A DNA stretch of 64,000 nt from NCBI GenBank assembly GCA_012934845.2, contig WNNJ02001007.1:1-64000 (forward strand), given 5' to 3'. A program made the position numbers and the translations under genes. This DNA is from Pomphorhynchus laevis. Taxonomy: Eukaryota; Acanthocephala; Palaeacanthocephala; Echinorhynchida; Pomphorhynchidae. Below are positions 57,301-64,000 of the stretch, one piece after another. A model generated the notes under the pieces. That model did not search any database and was not told where the DNA came from. It saw only the letters and a program-made list of their open reading frames with translations. How positions within the stretch are numbered: the stretch's first letter is position 1; every line of letters begins with the position of its first letter.

Positions 57301-59651
57301 TACTATTGTGAATATTGCATACATAAGCCGTTATTCTTAATTGGTCTGTTTGATATTATCCTCGTGTGGTTGTTTGAATTCTATCAGCATCACTGTACAC
57401 TACAATCAGCGTGGGTGGACCTTACCAGCAGTGAGCCCACGCCTACATTTCATGCTTCGGTCCTTTTACTGCTTCCGCTGATTCCTTGTCGCCGAAATGC
57501 TGGTTTATATTTGGCTTATATACAAAATTACCAAATTAATGTGTTTTTGGTGTGGGCGGTAACTATTATTCGCAATTTGAATCCACCACACAGATTTTTA
57601 ATTCCGTTCTTATACGAAATGTTCACTGAACAGTAAACCGTAAGCTGTCTTTTTACTATTGTGAATATTGCATACATGAGCCGTTATTCTTAATTGGTCG
57701 GTTTGATATTATCCTCGTGTGGTTGTTTGAATCCTATCAGCATCACTGTACACTACAATCAGCGTGGGTGGACCTCATCAGCAGTGAGTCCACGCCCACG
57801 TTTCGTGTTTTGGTCCTTTTACTGCTTCCGCTGATTCCTTGTCGCCGAAATGCTGGTTTATATTTGGCTTATATACAAAATTACCAAATTAATGTGTTTT
57901 TGGTGTGGGGGTAACTAATATTCGCAATTCGAATCTACCACACACCGATTTTTTATTCCGTTCTTATACGAAATGTTCACTGGACAGTAAACCGTAAGCT
58001 GTCTTTTAACTATTGTGAATATTGCATACACGAGCCGTTATTCTTAATTGGTCGGTTTGATATTATCTTCGTGTGGTTGTTTGAATCCTATCAGCATCAC
58101 TGTACACTACAATCAGCGTGGGTGGACCTCATCAGCAGTGAGTCCACGCCCACGTTTCGTGTTTCGGTTTTTTTACTGCTTCTGCTGATTCCTTGTCGCC
58201 GAAATGCTGGTTTATATTTGGCTTATATACCAAATTGCACAATTAATGTGCTCTATATTTTGTGTGGGCGGTAACTATTATTCGCAATTTGAATCCACCA
58301 CACACCGATTTTTTATTTCGTTCTTATACGAAATGTTCACTGGACAGTAAATCGTAAGCTGTCTTTTTACTATTGTGAATATTGCATACACGAGCCATTA
58401 TTCTTAACTGGTCGGTTTGATATTATCCTCGTGTGGTTGTTTGAATCCTATTAGCATCACTGTACACTACAATCAGCGTGGGTGGACCTCATCAGCAGTG
58501 AGCCCACGCCTACATTTCGTGTTTCGGTCCTTTAACTGCTTCTGCTGATTCCTTGTCGCCGAAATGCTGGTTTATATTTGGCTTATATACCAAATTACAC
58601 AATTAATGTGTTCTATATTTGGTGTGGGGGTAACTACTATTCGCAATTCGAATCCACCACACACCGATTTTTTATTCCGTTCTTATACGAAATGTTCACT
58701 GGACAGTAAACCGTAAGCTGTCTTTTTACTATTGTGAATATTGCATACACGAGCCATTATTCTTAACTGGTCGGTTTGATATTATCCTCGTGTGGTTGTT
58801 TGAATCCTATTAGCATCACTGTACACTACAATCAGCGTGGGTGGACCTCATCAGCAGTGAGCCCACGCCTACATTTCGTGTTTCGGTCCTTTAACTGCTT
58901 CTGCTGATTCCTTGTCGCCGAAATGCTGGTTTATATTTGGCTTATATACCAAATTACACAATTAATGTGCTCTATATTTGGTGTGGGCGGTAACTAATAT
59001 TCGCAATTCGAATCTACCACACACCGATTTTTTATTCCGTTCTTATACGAAATGTTCACTGGACAGTAAACCGTAAGCTGTCTTTTTACTATTGTGAATA
59101 TTGCATACATGAGCCGTTATTCTTAATTGGTCGGTTTGATATTATCCTCGTGTGGTTGTTTGAATCCTATCAGCATCACTGTACACTACAATCAGCGTGG
59201 GTGGACCTCACCAGCAGTGAGCCCACGCCTACATTTCATGCTTCGGTCCTTTTACTGCTTCCGCTGATTCCTTGTCGCCGAAATGCTGGTTTATATTTGG
59301 CTTATATACAAAATTACCAAATTAATGTGTTTTTGGTGTGGGGGTAACTATTATTCGCAATTCGAATCTACCACACACCGATTTTTTATTTCGTTCTTAT
59401 ACGAATTATATTTAATATTAAATTTAAAATGAAATAAATTTTATTAAAATAAATAAGTTGATCTTTAATTTTAGGAACCTACCATATTTGAAAAGCAACG
59501 AGCTTTGAATAGCAACAGCAATAATGCCACGATGAGTAGCATCAACGATGGAAAAGAGGAAAAGCGCGGCGAACATCAGAAGCTATACAGTACGAATCGT
59601 TCATTGGATAATTCAAATAACGTTATTACTGGAGCTACTGTTAATCCTTAG
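33351..59651 (+). CDS. PRRC2/BAT2 family protein, nocte-like, 22-exon gene
   Basis: Exons traced by frame and GT-AG sites: 33351-33534, 33802-33843, 38223-38392, 38447-38515, 38571-38658, 40099-40225, 42251-42455, 42719-42835, 43265-45432, 45539-45560, 47288-47380, 49963-50104, 51129-51209, 51261-51310, 52086-52178, 52231-52319, 53270-53309, 53374-53522, 53875-53929, 53976-54071, 55117-55179, 59475-59651. Together they give an open frame of 4,320 bases, about 1,439 residues. The family call rests on RRIPPPANVPSLQAQ (PRRC2: RRMPPPANLPSLKAE), a following tryptophan, DFPDLK (EFPTL), then DDSNWIDTV and FSDDEK in the family order. The middle is Q/N/H-rich as in fly nocte, and an RG-type patch lies near residues 1187-1217. 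Family members are cytoplasmic RNA-associated proteins linked to translation and stress granules; function here is inferred. Exons 17-19 are the least certain. Confidence 0.85.
33844..34530 (+). repeat. Penelope-like tail copies in intron 2
   Basis: One good copy of the tail (34018-34140: CATCAGAAGGAACTGCTATG, then TTTCGGCCCCTATTCC and CATAGCAGCGGGGCC) and three partial ones near 34140-34165, 34270-34370 and 34410-34520, all in the same orientation. They share the TGAATTGACTAATAAATA lead-in seen at 40.7 and 62-64 kb. Confidence 0.75.
34530..35300. other. Intronic AT-rich stretch
   Basis: Runs of AATATTATA-type sequence around 34770-35000 and a lone GC island (GCGCGGCCGC near 35051). No element or exon is recognised. 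Confidence 0.5.
35303..35945. repeat. Satellite-like repeat in intron 2, two units of ~371 bp
   Basis: Units begin at about 35306 and 35677 (AATGAACAATTGCATACACGAGCG). Each carries the block CACTGTACACTACAATCAGC, GTAGGTGGACC, CAGCAGTGAGCC, TACGCC and TTTCGTGTTTCGGTCC, which also occurs in each unit of the six-unit array at 57.3-59.4 kb in the last intron. The block forms a pseudoknot-like set of stems (35410-35464 and 35781-35835). Open frames across the units are incidental. Confidence 0.85.
36019..36162. repeat. Direct copy of part of the inverted-repeat arm
   Basis: This ~143-base block matches 36726-36869 inside the left arm, in the same orientation, and abuts the outer edge of the arm with AATT shared at the junction. 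It looks like a second step of the rearrangement that made the inverted duplication. Confidence 0.8.
36155..36960. repeat. Left arm of an 806-bp inverted duplication
   Basis: Reverse complement of 41565-42370 with almost no visible difference: both arms encode the same 67-residue chance frame on opposite strands (36392-36595 minus and 41930-42133 plus). The first 120 bases are an antisense copy of the start of exon 7. The arm lies in intron 2. Confidence 0.9.
37325..37425. repeat. Palindromes with AAATCGATCCTTAAGG core
   Basis: Two copies of the palindrome around ATCGATCCTTAAGGATCGAT (37330-37353 and 37400-37419) flank a stretch with ACTAGAATGGCTTCTGTCC, which is repeated near 38050. Intronic, function unknown. 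Confidence 0.8.
38223..38392 (+). CDS. Exon 3 of the PRRC2-like gene: BAT2 N-terminal signature
   Basis: Encodes GKRFLNQCSTGNALKNIRR, then IPPPANVPSLQAQQ and ESTQWNVKSNEK. It aligns by eye with the BAT2 N-terminal domain of PRRC2 proteins (GLQSLGKVATARRMPPPANL, then a conserved W a few tens of residues on). Entry phase 1 and exit phase 0 fit exons 2 and 4. The first two exons encode glycine-rich sequence (MYRGYQGGGTGSS) that does not look like the usual PRRC2 N terminus. Confidence 0.85.
38660..40098. other. Intron 5 of the PRRC2-like gene, with an orphan coding-like scrap
   Basis: Mostly AT-rich. About 39049-39240 is more balanced and open on the plus strand for ~60 codons (HPGTLRTLVVRKEDSIEISF, RPIPQFVVKIRGMKTAF), ending at TGA. 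I do not recognise it; it could be an old inserted gene or element fragment. A 12-bp-arm hairpin (GATTGTCTGTTT) lies at 39301-39334. Confidence 0.35.
40687..41250 (-). mobile_element. Penelope-like RT fragment with 3' tail in intron 6
   Basis: From about 40880 to 41245 it matches the coding region and stop end of the fragment at 4.0-4.5 kb (minus-strand frame with MNIKLTLTKTTINLYRKDD). It is preceded at lower coordinates by the 3' tail with TATGCTATCAGGTTTCGGCC and CATAGCAGCGGGGCC. The rest of the element is absent. Confidence 0.8.
41255..41400. repeat. Degenerate Penelope-like tail copy
   Basis: Another tail copy directly after the fragment at 40.7-41.25 kb, with ATTTGACTAATAAATAA, CATCAGGAGGAATTGCAATG and CTATTCCTCGACCC-like sequence. 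Stem halves no longer match. Confidence 0.65.
41565..42370. repeat. Right arm of the 806-bp inverted duplication
   Basis: Covers the end of intron 6 and the first 120 bases of exon 7 of the PRRC2-like gene. As it contains the working exon in the coding sense, this arm is the likely source and the one at 36155-36960 the copy. The 4.6 kb between the arms contains exons 3-6. Confidence 0.9.
43265..45432 (+). CDS. Exon 9 of the PRRC2-like gene: long Q/N/H-rich exon
   Basis: A single 2,168-base exon, half of the protein, open throughout. Glutamine, asparagine and histidine dominate, with short runs such as QQQQH-like and HHLIDHQH, and there are scattered aromatic and basic residues. Near its end the composition turns acidic and then basic (NEDEDEIIDNRDIA, SLEAKKARNINE). 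It starts at a TTTTAG acceptor (phase 0) and ends at GAAAG/GTATAT (phase 2). Such prion-like low-complexity sequence is typical of RNA-granule proteins and of the fly nocte protein. Confidence 0.85.
45539..45560 (+). CDS. 22-base microexon 10 of the PRRC2-like gene
   Basis: Bounded by TTTCCTTTAG and GTACGT. It turns the phase 2 end of exon 9 into phase 0, giving RSNDIKRR joined to RRIVKRQEKQ of exon 11. Without it, exon 11 read in the incoming frame hits a stop within four codons. An alternative is a GTAAGT donor inside exon 9 at 45338, which is also in phase with exon 11. Confidence 0.65.
46270..46990 (+). mobile_element. Old LINE family B fragment in intron 10
   Basis: Diverged but clear in broken frames: FDSDCRMSKRNLRHLHRI (B copy 2: FDSDCSLSKRRLRHSFRM), YFRDRRSHYFLIHQ, SWKILNSIFSCTSS, then PSAWKAVIVRS and PSPYRPISNLSNI. 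It covers the endonuclease-RT linker and the start of RT. It is much older than the copies at 14-16 and 24-28 kb. Confidence 0.7.
47068..47103. repeat. Perfect hairpin, 16-bp arms, 4-base loop
   Basis: CAAGCTTGACGCGAAA, loop CTTA, and the exact reverse complement. It is more GC-rich than its surroundings and intronic. Confidence 0.9.
47655..48120. repeat. Tandem duplication of ~232 bp in intron 11
   Basis: The block from GCATACTTTAACATCT to GGATAAATTTATAA occurs at 47655-47886 and 47887-48122, with very few changes and one 5-base insertion. Frames across it are incidental. Confidence 0.85.
49030..49330 (+). mobile_element. Old LINE family B 3' end in intron 11
   Basis: Broken frames show the ORF2 C terminus: LLLLVPLHSTNFG, SLHIAAPLLWNSLPDHL, SLQFFKKQIK. 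These match LLLHVPNYSISFG, LVAAPLSWNNLPIHI and CFKRQIR of the younger B copies. An A-rich end follows. Confidence 0.7.
55378..56015. repeat. Degenerate tandem array of GAATATTC units in intron 21
   Basis: About 25 GAATATTC octamers, mostly as TTACGAATATTCTC or TTTCGAATATTCTC variants, at spacings of roughly 13-28 bases over 640 bases. Each octamer is a perfect palindrome and fits the GAAnnTTC form of a heat-shock element. Long frames through it are by-products of the repeat. Confidence 0.9.
56388..57047. repeat. Imperfect inverted repeat family in intron 21
   Basis: A block with AACATGTGTCTGCAAACTAG and CACTTCGAAATAGATTTCC (56596-56730) reappears inverted at 56905-57047. A diverged third copy in the first orientation lies at 56388-56490. 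No known element end is recognised. Confidence 0.7.
57279..59404. repeat. Satellite-like array in the last intron, six units of 353-360 bp
   Basis: Units start (AGTAAACCGTAAGCTGTC) at 57279, 57632, 57986, 58346, 58705 and 59065. All share the structured block with the intron 2 repeat; P1-like stems start at 57409, 57762, 58116, 58476, 58835 and 59195. A second inverted pair (CACGAG...CTCGTG) lies upstream in each unit. The array is 70 bases from the last exon. The reported frames of ~65 codons are incidental. Confidence 0.9.
58476..58530 (+). ncRNA. Candidate HDV-like double-pseudoknot motif (representative unit)
   Basis: Stems in order: GCGTGGG (P1), one base, GGAC (P2), CTCA-TCAGCAG-TGAG (P3 and loop), CCCACGC (P1'), a small ACA/TGT hairpin (P4-like), TTCG with a C, then GTCC (P2'). 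This is the order of stems in HDV-type ribozymes. In intron 2 the P1 pair is GCGTAGG/CCTACGC, a compensatory change. Against it: the catalytic joining region lacks the usual adenines, and the short P1.1 pairing is weak. No activity is claimed. Confidence 0.4.
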
Positions 59652-59832
59652 TTGTGATTTTTAATTTTGATGAATTGAAATAGATCACTAGGACATTTTG
59701 TTATCATAACGATGTATCTCGCTATATTCAATTCCTCGCTTCATCGTCATACCTTCAAAATAATGTCTAATTCTTTACTTATTCGTTGTCTTCTAATCAC
59801 ACAACAAAGACGGCGCGGCGCGTATACTTATC

Positions 59833-59852
59833 AATAAAATCAAAACAATAAA
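59833..59852 (+). terminator. Poly(A) signals of the PRRC2-like gene
   Basis: AATAAA at 59833-59838 and again at 59847-59852, about 180 bases after the stop codon at 59649-59651. Position and strand suit 3' end formation of the host transcript. Confidence 0.65.
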
Positions 59853-59859
59853 GACGAAT

Positions 59860-60410
59860 TCTACTCGCTTTCTATTGAATGTGTTCTATTGACCACAACT
59901 AAGATGTCGTCAAATGTGTCACTATTTGAATTAAGCGTGTCTGTTGTTTAATTATTTTTTACATCTTTTCATGTTTTTACCCAAAGTGACTTCTCTATAT
60001 GTGTCCTTGTGTCGATCGGAGAAGTCACAATTCTGTTGTCTGATTGCAATAACATTAATTTTACCTGACACACGTTTTGATAGTAAATTATTTATTCTTC
60101 ATGTATCGCATTTCTCAACATGAAGCGTCATGTTTCAACATCATGACGCTTCATGACGTCATAATAAAACGTCATTTATAAATTTAGATTTTAGACAGAT
60201 ATGTGTAAATTCGGCATACAGTCCGTACCTTCGCTTATTTCCAGAGTGCAAGTAATGTGTCTGCTACATTTCTTGTAGGCAAGGAAGTAAATCGCTCGTA
60301 GTGCACTTGGCGTCTGCAAACAAATATTCTTATATAAAATTATCATAACGTTTCTGTTTGTTTTTATATAAAAAACTATGAAACATCCGTAGTTTGATCG
60401 ACTTTCGTGC
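59860..60410. other. Intergenic after the PRRC2-like gene
   Basis: No gene recognised. A hairpin with 13-bp arms (ATGAAGCGTCATG) lies at 60120-60154. The minus-strand frame at 60191-60613 has no recognisable protein features. Confidence 0.5.
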
Positions 60411-60414
60411 TTAT

Positions 60415-61010
60415 CTCTTTTATTACCTTCTCTTTTACATTTAATATCTGTTCTTTTACCTCTACAACGCATCATTAACACTGTTACTCGTGTCCTCGCT
60501 CTGACCATATATCCCAAAGATATATGATCATATATCCTGACCATATACCCGGTCAGCCGTATATCTTGACTGATCGCTAACCATCGTGTCGAATCACTTT
60601 TGTTTCTCGTCATCTTTCATCATTTATTAATCTAGCTCATATCTACAACTTGATCATCTTGATTATTCCCACTCTGTCTCCTTAGCAATGCGATCAACTA
60701 ATTCTCTTCTTAACGTCCCTACGCACATTACAATTTACGACCTCTGCTCTTTTGTCCCCGCTCTTCTCAACTTGGATTATTTATCAGCTGATGTTTGTTC
60801 TTGCATATCCTTTCCACTCTTCTGACTACGCCTTATTTTCTACACTATAACGCCCCTTCAAAATATATCTGAAACGTATTGGATCAACATCTTTAAATTC
60901 AAATTTTCCTTTATATCTCTTCAACGGGTCATTGAACATTGCCGACCGCTTTATCTTGTAATCCATCTTCACTTACTGTGACTTATTCGTTTTTAATTTT
61001 TTTCGCATTC
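60415..61010 (+). mobile_element. Old LINE family B fragment
   Basis: C/T-rich sequence with traces of the B ORF2 C terminus (LLPLQRIINTVTRVLAL against LLPLQRIVNAAVRILL in the younger copies; the line near 60850-60930 resembles the same block). Heavily decayed. Confidence 0.5.
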
Positions 61011-61014
61011 TGAG

Positions 61015-64000
61015 TTGATTTTAAGGGTACAAAGTATATATTATTTATTATCCATCCATACACATTTTCCGCTAAAGATTTTATTGAATAATAAATAACA
61101 GACGATGTATCAGAATTAGGATTAGAGGTCATCTGAAGGAACTGCTATGCTATCAAGTTTCAGCCCCTATTCCTCTACTCAACAAATCAGCAATTAAATA
61201 TAGTAATATATTATTCTATCACAGAGTATATTATCATATATATCATATATATAGGTCATCATCTCCCGATGAGCTCTTATCTTCATTCGAATACAACGGA
61301 TATTATTTATCAGTCAATTCAAAAATCAAATCAGCTAACTGAGTCTACGTATTTAATATAATTATAAAATAAACAAAACATAATAATGCTAAATCAAAAT
61401 TTAATAATTAAATAATAAATAATTATAAATAAATGTTATAATATTTACTATAATATTATTTTCCTATAATATTGTTACAATATTATAATATTTAATATTT
61501 ATAAATAAAATAATTAAATTATAATTAAATAATTATAAATAATTTAATAATATTACTCTAGTATGATATTAATCAAAAATAAATTAAACAATGATAAATA
61601 AAAATAAAATAATTAAATAATAATTAAATAATAAAATTATTATAAATAATTATAAATTTTATAATTTTATTTCTAATAAACTAATTTAACTTAATGATAG
61701 TGGTTTACTATCTAATGTAAATAAGGATACGTACATTAAATGATTTATAAATTAAACATAATGATAAATAAAAATAAAATAATTAATTATAGATAATAAA
61801 TAATTTTATATAAGATTATTCATAACTGATATCAAGGTTTTAATTTAAAATTTAAAATAAAAGTCAATTTTTATAAATTGACTAATAAATAACAGACTAT
61901 GCATAAGAGGTTATCAGGAGAAACGGCTATGTTATCAGGAGTTGGCTCTACAAAATAACGAATCTTTGAGCGTTCAATATATCAATGATGTTGAAATGGC
62001 TTCGAAGTATATATAACTGAAATTGAAATCAATTTGTTGATTTCATAGTAGTGGTCTCATATGTTGTTGTTTTTTGACCTGAACTAAAAACGGGATGAAA
62101 CGTTATTTCAGCTGCGTTCTATATTGCAGCGGCAACATGACAATGAACATCAACAAAAAACACAGCGCATGATTTTCATTAGAGTTGAACAAACGAAACT
62201 CCATATAGAGTGCCAACATAAAAAGATGTTTTCTTTGCGCATATAAACATCAACATAAGTAGATTGTGTTTAATAAGAAACTGCAATGTTATCAAGTTTC
62301 GGCACCTATTCCTCGACTCATCAGAGCAGCGGGGCCAAATACATGCTAATGACATATTTCCTATAATGATACAGATCAGATAACTGAGTCTACGTATTTT
62401 ACAAAATATATCAATCAAAAATACGGATAAATAATAAATAATTATAAAAGATTTTATACAATTATATTTATATCAAGTTTTGATTTAAAATTTAAAATAA
62501 ACGTCATTTTTATGAATTGACTAATAAATAACAGACGTTGTATCATAATAAGGATTAGAGGTCATCAGGAGGAACTGCTATGTTATCAGGTTTTAGCCAC
62601 TATTCCTTAACCCAACATAGAAGCGTTTGAGAAACACGCTTGGTAAAGAGGTTCGAATGCATCATTTGGCTATTAAAGCGTAATGTACGATTGTTAATAA
62701 TTATAATTTTATATTATTTACTATCTACCCATAAAAATGTTCAACTTTATAGTTAAAATTTATTTTTAGTAATACTTTTATAAGATACAATTAAAATTTA
62801 AAATAAAAGTCAATTTTTATAAATTGATTAAGCCATAATGAACAGAGGTCATCAGGAGAAACGGCTATGTTATCAGGAGTTGGCTCTACAAAATAACGAA
62901 TCTTTGAGCGTTCAATATATCAATGATGTTGAAATGGCTCCGAAGTATATATAACTGAAATTGAAATCAATTTGTTGATTTCATAGTAGTGGTCTCATAT
63001 GTTGTTGTTTTTTGACCTGAACTAAAAACGGGATGAAACGTTATTTCAGCTGCGTTCTATATTGCAGCGGCAACATGACAATGAACATCAACAAAAAACA
63101 CAGCGCATGATTTTCATTAGAGTTGAACAAACGAAACTCCATATAGAGTGCCAACATAAAAAGATGTTTTCTTTGCGCATATAAACATCAACATAAGTAG
63201 ATTGTGTTTAATAAGAAACTGCAATGTTATCAAGTTTCGGCACCTATTCCTCGACTCATCAGAGCAGCGGGGCCAAATACATGCTAATGACATATTTCCT
63301 ATAATGATACAGATCAGATAACTGAGTCTACGTATTTTACAAAATATATCAATCAAAAATACGGATAAATAATAAATAATTATAAAAGATTTTATACAAT
63401 TATATTTATATCAAGTTTTGATTTAAAATTTAAAATAAACGTCAGTTTTATGAATTGACTAATAAATAACAGACGATTAAATCAGCTAACTGAGTCTACG
63501 TATTTAATATAATTATAAAATAAACAAAACATAATAATGCTAAATCAAAATTTAATAATTAAATAATAAAATTAATAATTGTTTTTAGATTTTCTATAAT
63601 TTAAATCAAGTTAAAAAAAAAAAAAAATAAAAAATAAAATTTAAAATAAACGTCATTTTTATGAATTGACTAATAAATAACAGACGTTGTATCAGAATAA
63701 GAATTAGAGGTCATCAGGAGGAACTGCTATGCTATCAGGTTTCGGCCCCTAACTCCTCTACCCAACATAGCAGCGGGGCCAAATACATGCTAATGATGTA
63801 TTTCCTCTGAAATAACTATCTAGTATCTTATTCTAATACAAAGTATATTATTTATTATCCATCCATAAAATTTGCCACTTAAGAGTTTAAATTTATTCTT
63901 TATATTATTGTGTTGATTTATATATTTTACTATTTTCTGCTTGATGTTATTTTTATATCAGAATAAGGATAAGAGGTCATCAGGAGGAACTGCTATGCTA
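61015..64000. repeat. Cluster of Penelope-like 3' tail copies
   Basis: At least eight full or partial tails in one orientation (around 61085-61195, 61860-61945, 62278-62365, 62497-62640, 62790-62880, 63232-63320, 63645-63830 and 63955-64000). All show parts of TGACTAATAAATAACAGACG, CATCAGGAGGAACTGCTATG, CAGCGGGGCCAAATACATG and the TCCATCCATAAAA end. The copy at 63645 continues into the RT stop region. AT-rich filler repeats 61331-61420 at 63481-63570. The cluster runs off the right edge. Confidence 0.85.
61847..63453. repeat. 938-bp offset direct duplication
   Basis: About 670 bases starting near 61847 recur from 62785 with almost no change (GGCTTCGAAG against GGCTCCGAAG is one). The same 79-residue chance frame appears at 62179-62418 and 63117-63356 on the minus strand. 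The repeated block itself contains one and a half tail copies. Confidence 0.9.

Noticed and set aside
57223-59347. Several ~65-137-residue frames with LLPLIPCRRNAG
   Set aside because: Each is the same piece of the satellite unit read in one frame; units differ by indels and frames are not kept.
57279-59404. CRISPR-like array
   Set aside because: Whole ~360-bp units repeat without unique spacers, inside an intron of a eukaryotic gene.
60191-60613. 140-residue minus-strand frame downstream of the host gene
   Set aside because: Composition is irregular, it overlaps a decayed plus-strand LINE B relic, and no motif is recognised.
62179-63356. Identical 79-residue minus-strand frames at 62179-62418 and 63117-63356
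   Set aside because: They exist only because the DNA block is duplicated. The frame crosses tail-repeat sequence and has no protein-like conservation.
1-64000. tRNA, rRNA or snRNA genes
   Set aside because: I looked for conserved boxes and cloverleaf or rRNA signatures by eye and found none that could be supported.

Overview
This is AT-rich animal nuclear DNA. There are no operons, no CRISPR array, and no tRNA or rRNA gene that I can recognise. It holds one multi-exon, spliced host gene among retrotransposon remains. The host protein is a PRRC2/BAT2 relative. Its glutamine-rich body resembles the fly member nocte, which fits an invertebrate, perhaps an ecdysozoan, but the species cannot be told from the sequence.

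Layout. 1-3.4 kb: a fossil Ty3/gypsy LTR element (minus strand), interrupted by a LINE fragment and short repeats. 4.0-4.9 kb: a Penelope-like reverse transcriptase fragment (minus). 5.0-9.2 kb: a nearly complete CR1-like LINE of 'family A' (ORF1 with a zinc finger and RRM-like domain; ORF2 with endonuclease and RT). 9.2-11.6 kb: a LINE B tail, a 380-bp tandem repeat, an AT run, a ~257-bp near-perfect foldback and a 97-bp tandem repeat. 12.8-16.6 kb: an RTE-like LINE (minus) split by a LINE of 'family B' (plus). 16.6-18.4 kb: small LINE relics. 18.6-22.9 kb: a second near-complete family A LINE. 23.2-32.4 kb: an orphan ORF, LINE A fragments, a longer LINE B copy and a CR1-like RT fragment (minus).

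33.35-59.65 kb: the PRRC2/nocte-like gene, plus strand. I trace 22 exons giving an open frame of about 1,439 codons. The introns are either tiny (46-106 bp) or large and full of repeats. Among the repeats are an 806-bp inverted duplication that carries part of exon 7, Penelope-like tails, old LINE B pieces, a dense GAATATTC array and a satellite-like repeat in two introns. Two poly(A) signals follow the stop codon.

59.7-64 kb: a LINE B relic, then same-orientation partial copies of the Penelope-like 3' tail, including a 938-bp direct duplication.

The most interesting signals are structural. The satellite-like repeat can be drawn as a compact double pseudoknot resembling HDV-type ribozymes, with one compensatory base-pair change between the two loci. 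The 806-bp inverted duplication would let the host pre-mRNA form a very long duplex around exons 3-6. Many short perfect hairpins lie outside the exons. All calls come from reading the sequence; no search or folding program was run.
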